Source: Acidobacteriota bacterium (GTDB lineage: Bacteria > Acidobacteriota > Terriglobia > Terriglobales > Acidobacteriaceae). From it: a stretch of 64,000 nucleotides of DNA. Positions 42,307 to 50,862 of the stretch are shown one piece after another; the stretch's first letter is position 1, and every line of letters starts with the position of its first letter. The position numbers and the translations under genes were made by a program. Below the pieces are notes generated by a model that saw only the letters and a program-made list of their open reading frames with translations, searched no databases and was not told the origin of the DNA. The DNA is taken from positions 496,001 through 560,000 of the forward strand of contig JAFDVP010000007.1 in the NCBI GenBank assembly GCA_018268895.1. Reading direction: 5' to 3'.

Positions 42307-43119
42307 CTACTCTGTCGCGAAGGTGTTTCTCAGAATGCCCAGCCCGGCCACTTCAACCTCGACGACATCGCCTGTGTTGACGGGGCCGACTCCCGCGGGC
42401 GTTCCCGTGGGGATGAGGTCGCCGGGTTCGAGCGTGATGGAGGCGGAGATGTAGCGCAGCAGGAAGTCGAGCGGGAAGATGAGGTCGGCGGTCGAGCCCT
42501 GCTGCTTCACCTGGCCGTTGAGACGGGTGGTGACAGTGACGGGGTCGCCGTCGAGCGGGTCGATCTCGTCGGAGACGATAGGGCCGACGGGGCAGAAGGT
42601 GTCCCAGCCCTTGCCGCGCGTCCACTGACCGTCGGACTTCTGGATGTCGCGCGCGGTGACGTCGTTGACGATGGTGTAGCCGCGAATATAGGCAAGCGGG
42701 TCTTCAGCGGGGGAGAGGCGCGAGCAGCGCTGGCCGATGACGATGGCCAGCTCTCCCTCGTAGTCGATGCGTTTGGAGAGCGCGGGCATCTTCACGGTGC
42801 CGCCCGGCGCGAGCAGCGACGATGGCGGCTTGAGGAAGAGCAGAGGTTCCTTCGGGACCTCGTTGCCTAACTCGGCGGCGTGCTCTTTATAGTTGCGGCC
42901 GACGCAGACGATCTTGGACGGAGTGACGGGCGGGAGCAGTTTGAGCGAGGAGAGCGGCGCGGCGGTGAAGGGCTCGGGCGAGTCGAGGATGGCGAGCTGC
43001 GTGGCCAGGTCTTCGACCGGAGGCTCCATCAGGGCCGCGGCCCAGAGCTCGCCGTTGCGGTCTTCGAGGTTGGCGTAGCGCGGGGTGCCGGAGGATGAGA
43101 GAAACTTGCAGTATTTCAT
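42307..43119 (-). CDS. Fumarylacetoacetate hydrolase (FAH) family protein
   Basis: The 270-residue product has the FAH catalytic fold: VCVGRNYKEHAAELGNEVP with a His, DYEGELAIVIG with two Glu of the metal site, GYTIVNDVTARDIQ with Asp, and GTPAGVGP near the end. Members split C-C bonds in 2-oxo or fumarylacetoacetate-like acids; the substrate here is not known. ATG at 43119 follows AAGGAG. The upstream gene is the Fn3 lipoprotein. Confidence 0.92.
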   Translation of the reverse strand: MKYCKFLSSSGTPRYANLEDRNGELWAAALMEPPVEDLATQLAILDSPEPFTAAPLSSLKLLPPVTPSKIVCVGRNYKEHAAELGNEVPKEPLLFLKPPSSLLAPGGTVKMPALSKRIDYEGELAIVIGQRCSRLSPAEDPLAYIRGYTIVNDVTARDIQKSDGQWTRGKGWDTFCPVGPIVSDEIDPLDGDPVTVTTRLNGQVKQQGSTADLIFPLDFLLRYISASITLEPGDLIPTGTPAGVGPVNTGDVVEVEVAGLGILRNTFATE

Positions 43120-43150
43120 CGTGACGGTCTCCTTATGAGGAAGGAAGCGT

Positions 43151-44305
43151 TCAGGGGTTCGGTGTCTGCGCGGTCTCTGTGACCACGGCGGAGGGCGAGC
43201 TTTCGTTGCCCGCGGCGGTCACAGCGGTCACGCGATAGGTATAGCCGATGCCCGGGGTAACGGCCGAGTCGGAAAAGGCCGGGCCGAGGATGAGCGCGGT
43301 GTTGAGGCGCTCGAAGGCCCCCGATGCCGCGCTGTTGCCTGGCGCAGCGCGGCGATAGACGTTGTAGCCCGCGAGGTCGCTCTCGGCAACAGGCTGCCAC
43401 GAGAGATCAATGGCTGCCTTGCCATTGCTGCCTGAAGGAACGCTGGCGAGTCCGGTGGGGGTTGCGGGAGGGAAGGTGTCGACGAAGTTGAGCGCCACGG
43501 GTGGCGAGAGTTCGCCGCGCAGCTCGAGCGTCTTGCCGTTGACGGTCGCTGTGCGGATGCGTTGTGCACGGTAGGTGTAGAGCTGGCCGCGCTTGGCCGT
43601 GCGGTCGAGTGAGCCCCCGGCGTCCACGGCGGAGCTGGCGCCGTCGGAGGAGCGGAGCAGGACGTTTGCGGGTTCTTCAGGCGAGAGCTGAAGATCTGAC
43701 TTCTTTGGGCGAGGCTTTGGTGTGCCCGTGATGGTGAGGCTGCGCTGAAGCTCGACCACGGATGGGGACGCCAGCGCGGTCCACTCGATCAGCGCGCCGT
43801 TGCGGGTGCCGGTGACACGAAGTGCGGCGAGCGGCGGCGGTGCGGATCCGGCAGCAGCTACGGCAGGCATCGAGGCATCGGCGAAGCGGCCTTCGGGATT
43901 GAGGATGCGCACGCGGTACGCGAGGGGGAAGACAGGGTCGGCGGTGAGCGTCGCAGGCAGTGTGTCGGCGGCCACGGAAGGCCCGGGTTTCACGGCGATG
44001 TGCAGGACGACGGTGCATGGCGGATTGCCGGTGGCCGATGCCGGTGCAAGGCCGGGGTCGCGGCATATCTCGGCCGTGAGCGGCTCAGGAACTTTGAGGT
44101 TGTCGGTGGTGCGGGCGGGCGTCGTCCAATGCAGCACGACCTGGTTGCCCGTGCGCTGTGCGGTGAGATCGGTAACAACGCCGGGCAGATGGAGCGAAGG
44201 CGGGCGCGGAGGGCCGGGACTGGCACACGAGGTAAGCAGGGGCACGAGCACGGCTGCGGCTGCGATGATGCGGGACCGTGCAGAAGTTTGGAGCGAGGCA
44301 GGCAT
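43151..44305 (-). CDS. Fibronectin type III domain lipoprotein
   Basis: The 384-residue product has a signal with a lipobox LTSC (Cys27), then an Fn3-like domain near 40-130 (GVVTDLTAQRTGNQVVLHWT), a middle beta-rich region (about 150-240), and a C-terminal Fn3 domain near 285-375 (IDLSWQPVAESDLAGYNVYR). It should be anchored to a membrane and could bind polysaccharides or other proteins. Start ATG follows AAGGCAG. The 31-base gap to FAH suggests cotranscription but the functions do not match. Confidence 0.85.
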   Translation of the reverse strand: MPASLQTSARSRIIAAAAVLVPLLTSCASPGPPRPPSLHLPGVVTDLTAQRTGNQVVLHWTTPARTTDNLKVPEPLTAEICRDPGLAPASATGNPPCTVVLHIAVKPGPSVAADTLPATLTADPVFPLAYRVRILNPEGRFADASMPAVAAAGSAPPPLAALRVTGTRNGALIEWTALASPSVVELQRSLTITGTPKPRPKKSDLQLSPEEPANVLLRSSDGASSAVDAGGSLDRTAKRGQLYTYRAQRIRTATVNGKTLELRGELSPPVALNFVDTFPPATPTGLASVPSGSNGKAAIDLSWQPVAESDLAGYNVYRRAAPGNSAASGAFERLNTALILGPAFSDSAVTPGIGYTYRVTAVTAAGNESSPSAVVTETAQTPNP

Positions 44306-44336
44306 TGGAACGTCTGCCTTCAGCCTAGCACTCCTT

Positions 44337-44376
44337 CATCCCACCCTTCGCTGCCGCGAAGGATGGGGCACCCGGC
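44337..44376. repeat. REP-like repeat, type A copy 6 (short)
   Basis: CATCCCACCCTTCGCTGCCG and CGAAGGATGGGGCACCCGGC form a stem CCTTCGC/GCGAAGG with the common end motif. It is between the Fn3 lipoprotein and DUF4126 genes. Confidence 0.77.
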
Positions 44377-44555
44377 CCGGCAGGCTCGATCAGTAGGAGC
44401 GACCGCGGGATTGCACTGATTGCCGCGGGTTGAGAACACAGAGACCAGGTGCACTCGATCCGCGATTACCTGTAAATCCGCGATCGCCTTTTGCGTTTAA
44501 TCGGCTGCGAGAGCACAATGCCTGCGTTGGCTGTTTGCAGGAAAGGATGTGCGAG

Positions 44556-45029
44556 ATGGTCTTTACCGTGCTTCTGCTCTGTTTCCTGATTGGCTGTGTG
44601 GCGGGTTTGCGTTCGATGATGGCCCCGGCGATTGTCTGCGCGGCGGCGTACCTGCACTGGATTCATCTCGACGGCACGCCGCTCAGCTGGATGAATACGA
44701 TGGTTGCGCTCTGCCTATTCACTCTGTTTGCCATCGGCGAGCTGGTTGCGGACAAGCTGCCGCAGACGCCGGCGAGAACGGCCCCCGTGGGACTGATCGC
44801 GCGCATCGTTACAGGCGCGCTCTCAGGTGCGGCGTTGTCTCTAAGCGGAGGCAAGGGCCTGGCCATTGGCGCAGTGCTGGGAGCGACAGGAGGCGTGGCA
44901 GGCGCTTTCACGGGCTACCACATCCGCCACGGGCTGGTGACGCAGACGAAGCTGCCGGACTTTGTGGTGGCAGTCGTCGAAGACCTGCTGGCGATCTCGG
45001 GTGGCTTGTTTATCTGCGCCCGGATGTAG
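44556..45029 (+). CDS. DUF4126-like membrane protein, copy 1
   Basis: The 157-residue product has about four to five membrane helices and a pattern GCVAGLRSMMAPA (about 13-25), then GELVADKLPQTPARTAP, IARIVTGALSGAALSL and AVLGATGGVAGAFTGYHIRH. The same pattern is found in the protein at 51843-52331, so two copies occur here. It fits DUF4126, with unknown function. The ATG at 44556 follows AGGAAAGG; a nearby ATG at 44547 is less well spaced. It is followed by a short signal-peptide ORF and the peptidase-hydrolase fusion. Confidence 0.8.
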   Translation: MVFTVLLLCFLIGCVAGLRSMMAPAIVCAAAYLHWIHLDGTPLSWMNTMVALCLFTLFAIGELVADKLPQTPARTAPVGLIARIVTGALSGAALSLSGGKGLAIGAVLGATGGVAGAFTGYHIRHGLVTQTKLPDFVVAVVEDLLAISGGLFICARM

Positions 45030-45063
45030 GCGCGCGTTTGGAAACGACGAGGAGAACCTGACG

Positions 45064-45213
45064 ATGAGGGAGCAGTTGACGGCAGTCGTGTGTGCTGCGG
45101 TGGCGTTGGCGCTGTCGCCGTTTTGGATGTGTGTTGCTTGTGCTCAGTCCTTGATCCTTTCATATCCCCTCTGCTTTTTGCGGGGCGCCGACCCGCGTAC
45201 TGGGTTATCGTAG
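45064..45213 (+). CDS. Small signal-peptide ORF, possible gene remnant
   Basis: The 49-residue ORF has a signal-like N terminus (REQLTAVVCAAVALALSPFW, then MCVACAQS) but a short tail (LILSYPLCFLRGADPRTGLS) of no known type. GAGGAG lies 9 bases before its ATG. It could be a tiny secreted peptide or the 5' fragment of a lost gene. It sits between DUF4126 and the peptidase-hydrolase gene. Confidence 0.35.
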   Translation: MREQLTAVVCAAVALALSPFWMCVACAQSLILSYPLCFLRGADPRTGLS

Positions 45214-45269
45214 AGCGAAGTTTTGAAAGCACGGGTCCGCTGTTTCACTTTTTTTCCGAGGAGTGGTTT

Positions 45270-47198
45270 ATGGCTACGAAGAAGGCTGCAAAGAAGCAGG
45301 CGGCGGTGAAGAAGTCCGCTCCGAAGAAGGCTACGAAGGCAACGAAGCCGCGCGCGTTTCTTCCGAAGATGAACGTGGTCCCCGATGGCATCGACCTGCG
45401 CGACCGTCCCTACATGCCGTCGGTGATGCTGATACCTGCCGAGGTGCTGGCGCCGGCAATTGATATTCCTGTGCTCGACCAGGGACAGACGAGCGCCTGC
45501 ACGGGCTTTGCGCTCGCCAGTGTGATCTTCCATTTGCAGCACAAGGCGAAGCGCGAGAAAGTGCAGCTCCCGGTGTCGCCCTACATGCTGTACTCCATGG
45601 CGCGGCGCTACGACGAGTTTCCCGGCGATGCCTCGAAGGACACGGGCTCGAGCCTGCGCGGCGCGATGAAGGGCTGGTACAAGTACGGCGCGTGCTCGGC
45701 GAAGCTGTGGAAGTCGGAGAAGATGCCTGCGCCTGCGGCGAACCCCGCCGACGACTGGTGGCTCGATGCGGTGCGTCGTCCTCTGGGCGCGTACTACCGC
45801 GTGGACCCGCGCAGCGTGACGGACATGCAGGTGGCGCTGAACGAGATCGGCGTGCTGTATGCGAGCGCGGTGTGCCACTCCGGGTGGGTCTCGGGAGAAG
45901 ATCTTCGCACGAAGACCGGCTACCGGATCATTCCGCAGAAGAAGCCCACGCCCAGCGATGGCGCGCATGCGTTTGCGATTGTCGGCTACACGCCGGAGGG
46001 CTTCATCGTTCACAATTCGTGGGGGGCGAGATGGGGAACAGGCGGCCGCGCTGTGCTCACCTACCAGGACTGGACGCAGAATGCGATGGACTGCTGGGTT
46101 GCGCAGTTGGGCGTCACCACCGACCTGCACATGGAGATTGCAAGCTCGACCAGTCTGCGCGTAAAGGCGGGCCGCGTGCAGTTGGCCAGCGATAACACGC
46201 TGCGCAATCGCGAGATCGCGCCGTTCATCATCGACATGGAGAACAACGGGAAGCTCAGCAACACGGGAGACTTCCGCACGCAGGACTCAGACGTAGCCGC
46301 GCTGTTGAACGGCCAGCTTGGCGAGGCGCGGGCGAAGTGGGGTCTGCGCGATTCGCAACCCGTGGACGTCGCCATCTACGCGCACGGCGGCCTGACGTCG
46401 GAGAACGATGCAGCAACGACGGCGGCGAACTGGATTCCAGCGATGTACGACAAGCAGATCTTTCCCATCTTCCTGATGTGGGAGACGGACCTGTGGTCGA
46501 CGCTGAAGGACATATGGGCGGACATTCAAAGCAAGCAGCCGCGCACCACCGGCGGCCCGCTGGACGCGATCAAGAACTGGTGGAACGAGAGGCTCGAGAA
46601 GCTGTTGACTGTTCCTGGCTCAGGCGTGTGGGGCGAGATGAAGCAGAATGCGGATGCGATCTCAAGCGCGCCCGACTGCGGCGGCCTCAAACTTTACGAG
46701 GCCAGCAGACAGTCGCCCTACTTCAAGGATCAGTCGAAGGTGAGGCTGCATTTGATTGGACATTCTGCGGGAGCCATCGTGCACAGCTACATCGTGAACC
46801 GGCTGAAGTGGAACTTCGAGACGGTGAACTTCATGGCCCCCGCCGTGCGTGCGGACGTCTTCAAGGCCAACGTGGTTCCGGCGATCAACAGCGGAAAGGT
46901 GAAGCAGTATAACCAGTTTGAGCTGACCGACGAGATGGAGCAGAAGGACCCGACGTGCAAGCCCATTCTCGGCTACAGCCGCTCGCTGCTCTACCTGGTG
47001 TCGCAGTCGTTTGAAAAGGGCGAGGTGACGCCGATCCTCGGTATGGAGCGGTACTTCAATAGTGAGATTGCGCCGCTGGGCCTGAAGAATGCGACGGTGT
47101 ACAAATCGCCGGGGCCCGCGTCGAAGAGCACGACGCATGGCGGCTTCGACGACGACACCACGACGCGGGACAGGATTCTCTCACTGATTAAGGGTTGA
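45270..47198 (+). CDS. Fusion of papain-like C1 peptidase and alpha/beta hydrolase with Lys/Ala-rich N-terminal tail
   Basis: The 642-residue product joins three parts. Residues 1-28 are a Lys/Ala tail (TKKAAKKQAAVKKSAPKKAT) like histone H1 tails. Residues about 40-280 form a C1 papain-like domain with oxyanion Gln71, nucleophile Cys77 in QTSACTGFALA, His233 in DGAHAFAIVGY and Asn249 in VHNSWGARWG. Residues about 360-600 include an alpha/beta hydrolase with YAHGGLTS near 370 and Ser499 in LIGHSAGAIV. No signal peptide is seen, so it should act in the cytoplasm or be exported by another path. ATG follows GAGGAG by 6 bases. This architecture is not one I know as a named family. Confidence 0.85.
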   Translation: MATKKAAKKQAAVKKSAPKKATKATKPRAFLPKMNVVPDGIDLRDRPYMPSVMLIPAEVLAPAIDIPVLDQGQTSACTGFALASVIFHLQHKAKREKVQLPVSPYMLYSMARRYDEFPGDASKDTGSSLRGAMKGWYKYGACSAKLWKSEKMPAPAANPADDWWLDAVRRPLGAYYRVDPRSVTDMQVALNEIGVLYASAVCHSGWVSGEDLRTKTGYRIIPQKKPTPSDGAHAFAIVGYTPEGFIVHNSWGARWGTGGRAVLTYQDWTQNAMDCWVAQLGVTTDLHMEIASSTSLRVKAGRVQLASDNTLRNREIAPFIIDMENNGKLSNTGDFRTQDSDVAALLNGQLGEARAKWGLRDSQPVDVAIYAHGGLTSENDAATTAANWIPAMYDKQIFPIFLMWETDLWSTLKDIWADIQSKQPRTTGGPLDAIKNWWNERLEKLLTVPGSGVWGEMKQNADAISSAPDCGGLKLYEASRQSPYFKDQSKVRLHLIGHSAGAIVHSYIVNRLKWNFETVNFMAPAVRADVFKANVVPAINSGKVKQYNQFELTDEMEQKDPTCKPILGYSRSLLYLVSQSFEKGEVTPILGMERYFNSEIAPLGLKNATVYKSPGPASKSTTHGGFDDDTTTRDRILSLIKG

Positions 47199-47231
47199 GG
47201 TCCGAGCAGTGACGGCAATGCCGGGTGGTTG

Positions 47232-48077
47232 TTATGCCCACGCGCAGACGATGCGTGCTGCGCTTCCGTGCAGCTTCAGGATATCTTCGCGTCCTGAGAA
47301 GTAGCGTGCGTTCAGTTCGGCCGTTCCGACATCTTCGATCATGCGGAATGCGCGCAGCTCGGTTGCCATCTCCTGCGGCGTGAAGAAGAGCTGGAAGGGT
47401 TCGCCTGCCAGTTGCACACGCGAGGCGAGTGAGTCGTGCGCAAGTTTTTCAAGAAACGGCAGGGCCGAGCGCGGCTGCCCGTAGTCCATCACCACGCCGC
47501 TGCCTGCGGGAGATGCGGCGATGAGCGAGAGAGTGGAACGAAACGCTCCTTCGGTGAGATAAGGAACGACGCCGAGCCAGGCGAAGAACGTGGGCAGCGA
47601 AGAATCGTGTCCTGTCTCTGCAAGCTGAGCGCTGAGTTGCTGATGCTCGAAGTCCACCGGAACGTAGGTGAGCGTCGAAGGCCGCGCGATGTTGCTGGCG
47701 TCGATCAACTCATGCTTCCACTGCTGCGTTGCCGGATGATCGACTTCAAAGACCCTGACCTGAGGGTAAGGGTTGCGATAGGCAAAGGTGTCGAGTCCCG
47801 CGCCAAGCAGGACGTACTGCGTGACGCCGCGGGCGACGGCTTGCGCCAGCAGGTCTTCGGCGTAGCGGCTGCGCGCGACGAGAAAGGCCCGCAGCGCGAT
47901 GGAGAACGGCTTGTGAAGCTTAGTCTGCGTCTTTTCCACTTCAGGGAGATATGTGGGGCCGAGCAGCGGTAGAGCTATCGGGTCATCGAGGACGAGGGGC
48001 TTTGCGTCGTAAATCTGGTGCGCTGCGCGCCGCATGGCGACTCGCAAAGCGGTGCGTGATGGACGGGCTTCGTGCAT
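47232..48077 (-). CDS. SAM-dependent methyltransferase, TIGR00027/LCMT family
   Basis: The 281-residue product belongs to the leucine carboxyl methyltransferase-like family: SAM-binding motif YVLLGAGLDTFAYRN (about 88-102), VFEVDHPATQQWK after it, and AWLGVVPYLTEGAF. Family members in bacteria often methylate small natural products; the target is unknown. Start ATG at 48077. It is convergent with the peptidase-hydrolase gene. Confidence 0.9.
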   Translation of the reverse strand: MHEARPSRTALRVAMRRAAHQIYDAKPLVLDDPIALPLLGPTYLPEVEKTQTKLHKPFSIALRAFLVARSRYAEDLLAQAVARGVTQYVLLGAGLDTFAYRNPYPQVRVFEVDHPATQQWKHELIDASNIARPSTLTYVPVDFEHQQLSAQLAETGHDSSLPTFFAWLGVVPYLTEGAFRSTLSLIAASPAGSGVVMDYGQPRSALPFLEKLAHDSLASRVQLAGEPFQLFFTPQEMATELRAFRMIEDVGTAELNARYFSGREDILKLHGSAARIVCAWA

Positions 48078-48109
48078 GATTCAGTTTAACGTTGCGTTGC
48101 CGTTCGCAG

Positions 48110-48175
48110 GAAAGAGTTGCGGCTTCGCGGAAAACAACAGATTCCGCACTTCGTTCGGAATGACAAAGACAAAGC
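48110..48175. repeat. Type C-like repeat, copy 2 (degenerate)
   Basis: GAGTTGCGGCTTCGCGG, then GATTCCGCACTTCGTTCGG and AATGACAAAG recall the end of type C elements (TTCG...GAATGACA). The match is weaker and could be chance in part. Confidence 0.4.
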
Positions 48176-48209
48176 TACGGAATGACAAGGCCAGATTTTG
48201 CGTGAGAAA

Positions 48210-49460
48210 TCAAGCGGTGAGCAGCGTCTGCCGTCGTTGCAGAAAGCCGCGCACTGCCGGATCGCGTTCAAGGCCGATAGCCATCTCGTAGGCCTCGGCG
48301 GCGAGTTTTCTTGCGCCGGTACGTGCCAGCAGCTCGGCGCGCGCGGCCCAGTAAGGCTGGTACTGGTTCAGGCGCGCATCGCACGCGGGCTTCGGCATAA
48401 CATCGAGCGCGGCCCGCGGCCCTTCGATCTCTGCGATGGCCAGCGCACGATTGATGTCGATCACCGGCGATGGAGCCAGTGTGGCCAGCGCATCGTAGAG
48501 CGCTACCACCGCCGTCCAGTTATCGACGCCGGTTTGATGACGTGTGGTGTGCGCGGACTGCAGCGCGGCCTCAAGCTGATAGCGGCCGATCGCTCCAAGA
48601 GTTCCTGCATGCGCGAGAAGCGATTCCGCCTCTTCGATCATCTCGGCGTTCCAGAGCGCGACGTCCTGCTCGGCGAGCGGAATATATTCGCCGCCTCGAT
48701 TACGGCGCGCATTGCGCCTTGCCTCGGCGTAGAGCATCAATGCAAGCAGGCCGAGAGGCTCAGCCTCATCCGGCAGGAGCTCGACGATGAGCCGGGAGAG
48801 GAAGAACGCCTCGTCGGTGAGATTGCGCCGGGCAACATCGGCACCGCCGGGGTCCGTCCATCCTTCGGCGAACGCGGCGTATATGGCGTCGAGCACGGCA
48901 TCGAGACGCGTGGGAAGCTCCTCGCGCTCTGGAATGCGGAAAGGAATTCCCGCCTGCTGAATCTTCGTCTTCGCGCGGACCAGCCGCTTGCTCATCGCGG
49001 CGGGCGAGACGAGGAAGGCCGACGCAATCGTCTTCGCATCGAGTCCTACGACCGTCTGCAGCATCAGCGGGGCGCGCACCTCGGCGTCGATTGCGGGATG
49101 GGCGCAGGCAAACATCAGCCCGAGGCGGCGGTCGGGCAGCTCGCTTTGCGTGGATGCAGCTTCCACCTCTTCGGCGATCAGTTGCAGTTGAGGGACAGCC
49201 GCATCGCTGGTCTGCCGACGGCGTGAGGTGTCGATCAGCTTGCGGCGCGCGGCGGTCATCAGCCACGCTTCGGGGTTCTCCGGACAGCCGTTGCGGGGCC
49301 AGTCGGCGAGCGCCGCGGCGAAGGCGTCCGAGAGCGCGTCTTCGGCGGCGGCGACATCGCGGGTACGCGCGGCGAGAAAGGCCACGAGCTTGCCGTAGCT
49401 CCGCCGCGCGACCTCCTCGGCCGTCAGCAGTGCCTGCTCGATGGTGGGTGTCTCGGTCAT
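48210..49460 (-). CDS. ECF-type RNA polymerase sigma factor with DUF6596 extension (ECF42 type)
   Basis: The 416-residue product has a sigma-70 region 2 (GKLVAFLAARTRDVAAAEDALSDAFAAAL and DWPRNGCPENPEAWLMTAAR), a region 4 (LMLQTVVGLDAKTIASAFLV and SPAAMSKRLVRAKTKI), and a long C-terminal extension with helical TPR-like repeats (DVALWNAEMIEEAESLL, VVALYDALATLAPSPVIDIN). This is the ECF42 group, known to be encoded with YCII/DGPF proteins, as here. ATG overlaps the stop of the DHFR-like gene by 4 bases (ATGA). The C-terminal part probably controls activity. Confidence 0.92.
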   Translation of the reverse strand: MTETPTIEQALLTAEEVARRSYGKLVAFLAARTRDVAAAEDALSDAFAAALADWPRNGCPENPEAWLMTAARRKLIDTSRRRQTSDAAVPQLQLIAEEVEAASTQSELPDRRLGLMFACAHPAIDAEVRAPLMLQTVVGLDAKTIASAFLVSPAAMSKRLVRAKTKIQQAGIPFRIPEREELPTRLDAVLDAIYAAFAEGWTDPGGADVARRNLTDEAFFLSRLIVELLPDEAEPLGLLALMLYAEARRNARRNRGGEYIPLAEQDVALWNAEMIEEAESLLAHAGTLGAIGRYQLEAALQSAHTTRHQTGVDNWTAVVALYDALATLAPSPVIDINRALAIAEIEGPRAALDVMPKPACDARLNQYQPYWAARAELLARTGARKLAAEAYEMAIGLERDPAVRGFLQRRQTLLTA

Positions 49461-50020
49461 GGCTTTGGAGCGTAAGTAAGCAGCACCTTTCCGTTTTTGA
49501 ACGCACGCGTTGCAACCAGGTCCAGGGCGAGTTGTTGAGGAATGCCCTCAAACAACGTTCTGCCGGAGCCGAGGACCACGGGCGTAATCAGGAGCTGGAA
49601 CTCGTCCACCAACCCCGCCTGCGCCAGAGTTTTGACGATGGTGCCGCTGCCGAGGATGACGAGATCGGCGCCGCTCTGCTGTTTCAACGCCCGCACCTCG
49701 ACGACGACGTCGCCCTTCAGCAGCGTCGTGTTGTTCCACGATGCGTCGCTGAGTGAGCGCGAGAATACGATCTTCGGCCTCTCGTTCATGCGCGGCGCCA
49801 TTACCGGTTCACGTTCGAGCGCCATCGGCGAAGGCCAGAAGCCGGCCATCATCTGGTACGTCACACGGCCGAAGAGCATCACGCCCTCGCGCCGCGCGTT
49901 GCCATCGGCGAACTCTTTGTACTCGGGGTCCTGTTCATGTTTCGCCCAGCTCAGGTCTCCGCCGGGACCGGCAAAGTAGCCGTCGGCGGAGACGTGGAGG
50001 AATGCGAGAAGTCGTCGCAT
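49457..50020 (-). CDS. Dihydrofolate reductase/RibD C-terminal-like protein
   Basis: The 187-residue product resembles the DHFR-like, RibD C-terminal-domain group: RRLLAFLHVSADGYFAGPGG, VMLFGRVTYQMMAGFW and LVILGSGTIVKTLAQAGLVDEFQLLITPVVLG. It may be an NADPH-dependent reductase of unknown substrate. ATG at 50020 follows AGGAGAAG. It lies in the middle of the DGPF-DHFR-sigma operon and overlaps the sigma factor start. Confidence 0.88.
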   Translation of the reverse strand: MRRLLAFLHVSADGYFAGPGGDLSWAKHEQDPEYKEFADGNARREGVMLFGRVTYQMMAGFWPSPMALEREPVMAPRMNERPKIVFSRSLSDASWNNTTLLKGDVVVEVRALKQQSGADLVILGSGTIVKTLAQAGLVDEFQLLITPVVLGSGRTLFEGIPQQLALDLVATRAFKNGKVLLTYAPKP

Positions 50021-50031
50021 CGGTTCTTCTC

Positions 50032-50421
50032 CTATTTGGCCTGGAGGGCGCGGTAGGTCTGGTCCGTATTCGGATCCATCGACCAGATGGGGCGGACCTC
50101 GATGGTGCCGTGGCTCGCGCCGGGGCAGCGGGCCGCCCACGCCAGGGCGGAGTCCAGATCGGGGGCCTCAATCAGGAAGAAGCCTCCCAACTGCTCTTTG
50201 GTTTCGATGTATGGCCCGTCGAGCACCTGTGACTTGCCGTCGGTAACGCGGACGGTGGTCGTGGCAGCCACGGGTTGCAGCCGCTGGCTCGCCTTGTAGG
50301 CCCCGGCCTTCTTCAGCGCCTCGGTGTAGGCCATGTAGGCAGCGAAGCCCTGCTGCTGCTGTTCCGGGGTCATGTTTCTCCAGCCGTCTTCGTTCGAGTA
50401 GAGCAACAGTAAATAGTCCAT
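50032..50421 (-). CDS. YCII-related (DGPF-domain) protein
   Basis: The 129-residue product has the YCII/DGPF fold: YLLLLYSNEDGWRNMTPEQQ, VLDGPYIETKEQLGGFFLIE (the DGPF motif as DGPY) and ARCPGASHGTIEVRPIW. These proteins are regularly encoded next to ECF42 sigma factors, and some are thought to be controlled by them. AGGAG precedes the ATG by 7 bases. The first gene of a three-gene operon. Confidence 0.92.
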   Translation of the reverse strand: MDYLLLLYSNEDGWRNMTPEQQQQGFAAYMAYTEALKKAGAYKASQRLQPVAATTTVRVTDGKSQVLDGPYIETKEQLGGFFLIEAPDLDSALAWAARCPGASHGTIEVRPIWSMDPNTDQTYRALQAK

Positions 50422-50572
50422 GAAGGAACTCCTCAGTCCGTAGTCAGGAAATTATCTCCTGCTACTGGGATGACGTGCGGAGAGTGCTTGTTTGGACAAG
50501 CCGGAGAAAAAATGCGCTTGGCTCCCAGGAAAGCGTTGTGCGGGCTTTCTTCATGGGATAGCTGTTTCCGTT

Positions 50573-50667
50573 GGAGCGGGCTTTCAGCCCTTAGAGGGTG
50601 CCTCGCCGGAACCCAGGCCTTCGGCCTGGGCTGATATGGAACGGGCCTTCGGCCCTGAAACGGCGAC
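50573..50667. repeat. REP-like repeat, type B copy 3
   Basis: GAGCGGGCTTTCAGCCCTTA, then AACCCAGGCCTTCGGCCTGG and AACGGGCCTTCGGCCCTG form three adjacent hairpins in the same order as at 27297-27385. Confidence 0.82.
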
Positions 50668-50737
50668 TCCCTGAAGGCGATGGCACCTAGCGGTTTCGTA
50701 TTTGGTGTAGTGCTTCTTGACAACCAAGCCCCGTGCG

Positions 50738-50812
50738 ACCACGAGCAAAATACAGGGATTCTTCGCCCATTCGACCTCGCTCAGGGCAGGCTCTTCGGCT
50801 CAGAATGACGAC
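50738..50812. repeat. REP-like repeat, type C copy 3
   Basis: AATACAGGGATTCTTCGCCC followed by GACCTCGCTCAGGGCAGG and TTCGGCTCAGAATGACGAC. It shares the AAAATACGGGGATTCTTCG to CAGAATGACG layout with 58856-58899. Confidence 0.68.
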
Positions 50813-50862
50813 ATTTTTTGCCGGTCACATTGGCAGGGAAACAGCCATAAAGGGGAACAGAC

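Larger units (their letters stand above)
50422..50862. other. Repeat-rich spacer
   Basis: The 441 bases upstream of the DGPF gene and downstream of accD contain a type B repeat (50573-50667) and a type C end (50738-50812). The promoter of the DGPF operon should lie in 50422-50570 but no pair of hexamers is clear. No gene found. Confidence 0.6.
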
